Positions 60,385-64,000 of a stretch of DNA of 64,000 bases are shown here, in pieces. The notes under the pieces were generated by a model, which worked only from the letters and a program-made list of their open reading frames with translations, had not been told where the DNA came from and made no database searches. The stretch is from Anseranas semipalmata. Taxonomy: Eukaryota; Chordata; Aves; Anseriformes; Anseranatidae. The DNA lies in contig VXAA01001508.1 in NCBI GenBank assembly GCA_013399115.1, positions 261,552 to 325,551 on the forward strand, written 5' to 3'. Both the position numbers and the translations under genes were made by a program. How positions within the stretch are numbered: position 1 is the stretch's first letter; each line of letters begins with the position of its first letter.

Positions 60385-63060
60385 TTGCGGCAGAGAGGAA
60401 AAAGCTGGAGGTGAGAGAAAACATCTGGGCGTGAAACATGGTGTGTGTATGGGAACGATGCTTCCCTCAGTGCCTGCAAGCTGCCACAGGCAGCTGGGGG
60501 AGAAGCAGGAGTGAGGGTCCTGCTGAGATGACCTCGGTGCAAAAAGATGGCTAAAGGAAACCCACTGCCTCCTCCAAAACCCATGGCTTTGACCAACGCT
60601 GGCCTCTTTTAGCTCAGCCCAGGAGCTGCTGGGACTGGCAGAAATGTAGTAAAACAGAACCAAGCCCCGGACTGTCCTGAATTAAAGCCCATTCCCTGGG
60701 GCGTGACGGAGCAGGATAGACCCTGCCGAGCCGCGGGTGCCGCTCCGGCTGAGCTGTGCCTGCGTCTCCACCTGGGGGGCTCCTGCCCAGGTCTCGCTCC
60801 AGTGCCGGGGATGGCACCGGTTGCCCGGGACCGTGGTGGTGGCGGCTCCCGTGCCACCGACTGCAGCTCCATGGGGAGCCCAGCTGCAGGCGAAGCTGTT
60901 TTGGCAGCGGGAAGGGAAGAAAGGGCTGCCGGGGAAGCAATTTTTATTAGAGAATGCAGCTTTGCTGAAATCAAACCCTTTTGTGGGAACACGTAGGAAA
61001 TTATTGACAGGGAAAGAAATCGGAACCACTCATTTTGACCTTCAGAGGATAATTTTTTCCAAAGCAATTTCAACAAATTGCTCGATTTAGCTTTAACTTC
61101 ACCACTCAGATTGATTTCATTTCAATCTTCCAAGTGTGCGAACTGCTGTTTCCAGCATCGGCCCTTGGCACGCTGCACGCGATGCTGCACCAGCTGCACC
61201 CGCGGCAGCCTCCTGCTGCCGTGCTTCTGTTAGCACGGCAAATGCAGTCACTCTCGATCCAGGCCTCTGAAAACCTTCTCTGGGAAATTTTGGATGGATT
61301 TGGAGATGAAAGCACATTTCAAAGTGCCACAATTTCCCGTGGAACAGAAATTCCGGTTTCTGAGCAATTTGAGTCAGCAGTGCAGAGCTGTTTCAATCCA
61401 GCCTCTCAGAGAACAGTGATAAACATATGCAGTAGCCAATTTATTCAGTCTTTTACATGTGCAGGAGATTCTTGATGTGAAAAGGAGCTTAGCTTTACAT
61501 TTGTATGACCTTGATGTACTTAAAGTTAAGCTGCTCTTTAAGCACATGCAGAATTGGGACCTATGAGCGGTGCCTGCACCACCACCGCGTCCCGCTCCGT
61601 GCCGCCAGCGTTCCCCCCTGCGAGGGAGGAGGACTGGCTGCTAATTGCATTTATTTGAAATGATGACAGACCTGTGCTAACGCTGGCTTTCTTTGTGCCC
61701 AGGTTGGGAGCAGCGGCAGCTGCAGTGTGCGGCATTTTGCAGCCCTGTTGGCTGAGGACATGACTTGTGCTGCTGCCTGGGAAGTTGCAAGAAAGATGCC
61801 AGATATTGGCTATTTCAGAGCAACCACGTATGTGTTTTATTTCTAAAATACACAGAGAGATATAAAGCTACGTGCTTTGTCACCTTCTTGTTGTTAATGT
61901 TAGGCCTGATCATAAAAGCAGAAAGATTTTGAAAAATGATTTGCTTCCCAACATACATGCTACTTGCATCAGCGGTGAAAATAAAGCTGTGACTTTTGCT
62001 TCTGTTTTAAATCAGTTCCTGGTTAGGATCAATGTCCAAGTCGTGTGCTAGCACAGCGCTGTGACGCATTCATTCACAAAGGCTCTTGGGAATTTTGAGT
62101 CTCATCCATCACTCTTTAGATTGTTTGATGATTTAAAAAAATGGTAAATGTGCATGTGGAATAATGAGACTATTCACCAAGTACAGCCTAAGGAATACAC
62201 CGCTGTCCCTAAAATCAGGGCAATGCTTTACAAGGCTCTGCAAGCGGGAGGGGAGGGCAGGACAAGCTGTGCCAGCCCCGGCCAAGAGCTGCTGGGTTGG
62301 GCTCTGGACTGGAGGTGGGAAACTTCCCAGCGCCGCACAGGGGAGGCTGCGTGCAGCGACAGAGCACATGGGGCCCCAGTGGTAACCCTTTGCATTTAAA
62401 GCATGACTTTCCCCCCAGAGATGATCCTGATGTGCCCCTTCGCATCAGGCTTCTTAAGGAGCGGGGCAGCCACGTGCTGGCCCTTGCCCACCAGGCTGAC
62501 ACTTGGCTGTGCCCCTGTGCCCGTGGGCGCTGTGCATGGCGCTGGTGTTTCGGGGCTCTGCCTGCCCAGGAGCGTGCTGCAAAGGCGGAAAATGCTTGGT
62601 ACACCTTGGCCTAATGGGAGCTGTGCAGCAAAACGCTGCTTTGGAAATGAAGACTGCCGAGAAGATTCATTACTCCTGCATTGCAATTAATGATAATTAA
62701 AAAAAAAAAAAAAAGTTTTTGTATCATGAGTTATGCCGGGTGTCAGAATTAACATCTCATTGAATTATCAAAGCTTTCAAGCAGTGGGTGGTGGAGAGAG
62801 AGGCTTGGGGCTTGCAAATAGGTCAGAGAAAGCCGGTTGCTAAATAGCTCGTGGAAACTTTCCACTGGGGAAGCAAATCTTGCTGATTTGATGGAATAGG
62901 AACAATTCCAGGGGGGATGTCGATACCCTCAAAACTTGTGCAAGCAGCAGGCACGGCGGCTGGGCTGCCCGCATGTGGCCCAGGCTGCTCTTTGTCAGCT
63001 CATTCCCCGAGGATCCAGCCTGCTCAAACGCCCGTTTCTCACTTTCTCATTGCAAACTGG
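60385..63060. other. Non-coding stretch with AT-rich, possibly conserved segments
   Basis: No gene is recognised. The AT-rich segment at about 61800-62110 lacks simple repeats and is rich in homeodomain-like and CATTCATTCA words, the texture often seen in conserved non-coding elements; this is an impression only. A 16-nt A run lies at 62699-62714. The GC-rich part at 60700-60900 holds overlapping chance frames on both strands. Confidence 0.4.
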
Positions 63061-63460
63061 TGCGGAGGGAAGCGTGAACGCTGCAGCGGAGCGCTGCGCC
63101 TAAGGGACGCCGAAGCAGCCGGCGGATTTTTGGGTGCTCGTTTTCCTGGGGTTCAGCTTGGGCTGCTTTGGCCCTGCTGCTCCGGTGGGTGCAGCGCTTG
63201 CAACCCTGCCTGACAGCAGCAGGGGGAGCGGCGAGTCCTGCTGCGGGGCCCCCGCCGGCAGCTTCCCCAGCCCCTGCCCAAGCAGCACCGGGGGGTTCAG
63301 CCCCGCTGGCACTGGGGGGTTCAGCGGCGTCACCCCACGAGGGCTCTGGGTTGCGTGTGCCACGAGCAAGGCGTGGACGCTCCATTTTCTTTTTGCAATA
63401 AGGGTGCCCCACAGATGCTGGCCCACGCGGGGCCTCCTCGGGTCCCTCCTGCAGATGGGG
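63061..63460. promoter_or_regulatory. CpG-rich region near right edge
   Basis: About 30 CpGs in 400 bp at roughly 65% GC, an observed/expected ratio near 0.7 by hand count. A further cluster of about 10 CpGs follows at 63780-63892. It meets relaxed CpG-island criteria. An imperfect duplication of GGGGGGTTCAGC occurs within it (63290-63327). Frames on both strands, including the 201-codon minus frame at 63047-63652, have low-complexity Pro/Ala/Gly content typical of chance frames in GC-rich DNA. Confidence 0.4.
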
Positions 63461-64000
63461 TGACAGCACCGGGTGCGTGAGGATGCAGGGATGAGAGATT
63501 AGGGTTTGCTTAAGGGCTGCTCCCCAGAGGAAGGGGAGGATATAATGTTCTGGAAACCAGATGAGCCCATCCAGCAGACCATGCTGTGCTGCTCGTGCGT
63601 CCATGGGGAGCATCCCTGAGCTGGGAGCTGGGCGCAGCCACCGAGGCTGCACAGCTTTTCTTTAAAAGTAAGGAATTTCTTTGTTCTAGACAACCCGCTC
63701 CTTAACAATTGTTCCTCCGCCCGGCTTCTTCCTTCCCATTCACATAGACAATAACCTTGTGGGAAACGCTGGAGGAGACCCCCGAGCAGCAAAGCGCCCT
63801 CCCTCTGTCAGCTGCGTGCCCCCGGTCGGAGGGAGCCCTCGGTCCCCGGGGGAGTGACGTGCTGGCGGCGATTGTACAAAGCCAATCCCAGAAGGGTTCG
63901 TCTCCGTGGGGGAAATGGCGCAGCATAGCTGCTGGGGAATAATAATTATATTATCGTGCTGGAATAAAGCCCCATTCATTTCTGAGAAGGGGATGGATAT
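63461..64000. other. Right-edge non-coding stretch
   Basis: GC-rich sequence with the second CpG cluster (63780-63892), ending in an AT-rich patch with AATAATAATTATATTATC from 63939. No exon is recognised. Confidence 0.5.

Noticed and set aside
63047..63652. 201-codon minus frame near the right edge
   Set aside because: Low-complexity Ala/Pro/Gly composition inside a CpG-rich region, with + strand frames equally open.
1..64000. CRISPR arrays, operons, insertion sequences, prophage, riboswitches
   Set aside because: No regularly spaced repeats, no dense same-strand gene runs and no terminal inverted repeats with transposase. The DNA is vertebrate, so these prokaryotic systems are not expected.

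Overview
The window is nuclear DNA of a vertebrate, almost certainly a bird. The evidence is three pieces of CR1 LINEs (18.65, 44.9 and 58.4-59.1 kb), one with the bird-type CR1 3' end; very low interspersed-repeat content; no L1/Alu-type mammalian repeats; CpG-island-type sequence patches; and no bacterial-style gene packing. The longest gap-free open frames are about 140-240 codons, sit in GC-rich stretches, overlap each other on both strands and carry no protein family I recognise. I therefore call no protein-coding gene, no tRNA or rRNA, no CRISPR array and no insertion sequence. The sequence reads as intergenic or intronic DNA.

Layout: 1-3.4 kb holds three short CpG-rich patches. 3.4-15.8 kb is unremarkable. 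15.78-16.5 kb is a clear CpG island, the best promoter candidate, with a CTCF-like site and splice-like signals at its left edge. 16.5-45.5 kb is mostly AT-balanced single-copy DNA holding a pure 46-nt poly(A) tract behind an ATTAAA hexamer (possible retrocopy tail), small simple repeats and two short CR1 3' ends. 45,534-46,504 is an assembly gap of 971 N. 46.5-64 kb holds a CR1 ORF2 3' fragment of about 700 bp, a perfect 13-bp hairpin, a 25-bp tandem duplication, three strong G-quadruplex motifs and a GC/CpG-rich right end.

The most interesting large-scale signal is strand composition. In spot counts the + strand is C-rich (often A-rich) from the left end to about 48.6 kb, then G-rich from about 48.7 kb to the right end. 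In vertebrate genomes such a C-to-G switch is expected at a divergent transcription boundary and/or a replication origin. This predicts leftward (minus-strand) transcription on the left and rightward transcription on the right. A few exon-like open segments flanked by consensus splice sites are listed as findings, not as genes. No homology search could be run, so small exons of a large gene may have been missed.
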